Assembly (NCBI GenBank): GCA_030146905.1
Contig: JASLAV010000870.1
Span: 1-5,524 of the forward strand
Origin: Lentzea sp.
GTDB taxonomy: Bacteria > Actinomycetota > Actinomycetes > Mycobacteriales > Pseudonocardiaceae
Direction: 5' to 3'
DNA length: 5,524 nt
Part shown: positions 5,506 through 5,524 of the stretch, in pieces
Layout: every line of letters begins with the position of its first letter
How positions within the stretch are numbered: position 1 is the first letter of the stretch
Notes under the pieces: generated by a model
Databases searched by the model: none
The model's input: only the letters and a program-made list of their open reading frames with translations
Told to the model about the DNA's origin: nothing
Made by a program: the position numbers and the translations under genes

Positions 5506-5524
5506 CCCCGCTTTCGTGGGATCG

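Overview
The window is high-GC DNA (roughly two thirds or more G+C by eye) with strong third-position G/C bias, GTG starts and stop/start overlaps. This is typical of an actinomycete. The protein styles fit a filamentous genus such as those of the Pseudonocardiales, but that placement is an impression and not a measurement. All five convincing genes lie on the minus strand, so transcription runs from high to low coordinates.

Layout, in the direction of transcription. (1) 5505 to 3691: a secreted multidomain glycoside hydrolase of the GH76 (alpha-1,6-mannanase) type. Two tandem N-terminal repeats precede the catalytic domain, and its true start may lie off the right edge. (2) 3690 to 3526: an intergenic gap with a nested hairpin just after the hydrolase stop, then a leader for the next operon. 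(3) 3525 to 465: a compact four-gene operon encoding an EamA/DMT-type exporter, a serine O-acetyltransferase (CysE), a PLP-dependent cysteine-synthase-family enzyme (CysK-like) and a single-domain cupin. The first two junctions are GTGA overlaps and the third is a 6-base gap with a Shine-Dalgarno sequence inside the preceding gene, so co-transcription and translational coupling are very likely. (4) 458 to 432: a 13-bp perfect inverted repeat ends the operon. (5) 431 to 1: no believable gene, but a 30-bp imperfect direct repeat (28/30) and several hairpins.

How the genes may work together. CysE would make O-acetyl-L-serine, and the CysK-like enzyme would replace the acetate with a nucleophile (sulfide, or another one). 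The exporter belongs to the superfamily that includes the E. coli O-acetylserine/cysteine exporter EamA (YdeD). The cupin has a complete His-x-His/Glu/His metal site and could bind or oxidise the product. Both enzymes depart from housekeeping versions at substrate-facing places: a longer Trp-Trp loop in CysE next to the catalytic HP motif, and changed substrate-loop motifs in the CysK homologue. The set may therefore be a dedicated make-and-export module for cysteine or a beta-substituted alanine rather than the general cysteine pathway. That is the most interesting idea here, and it is an inference.
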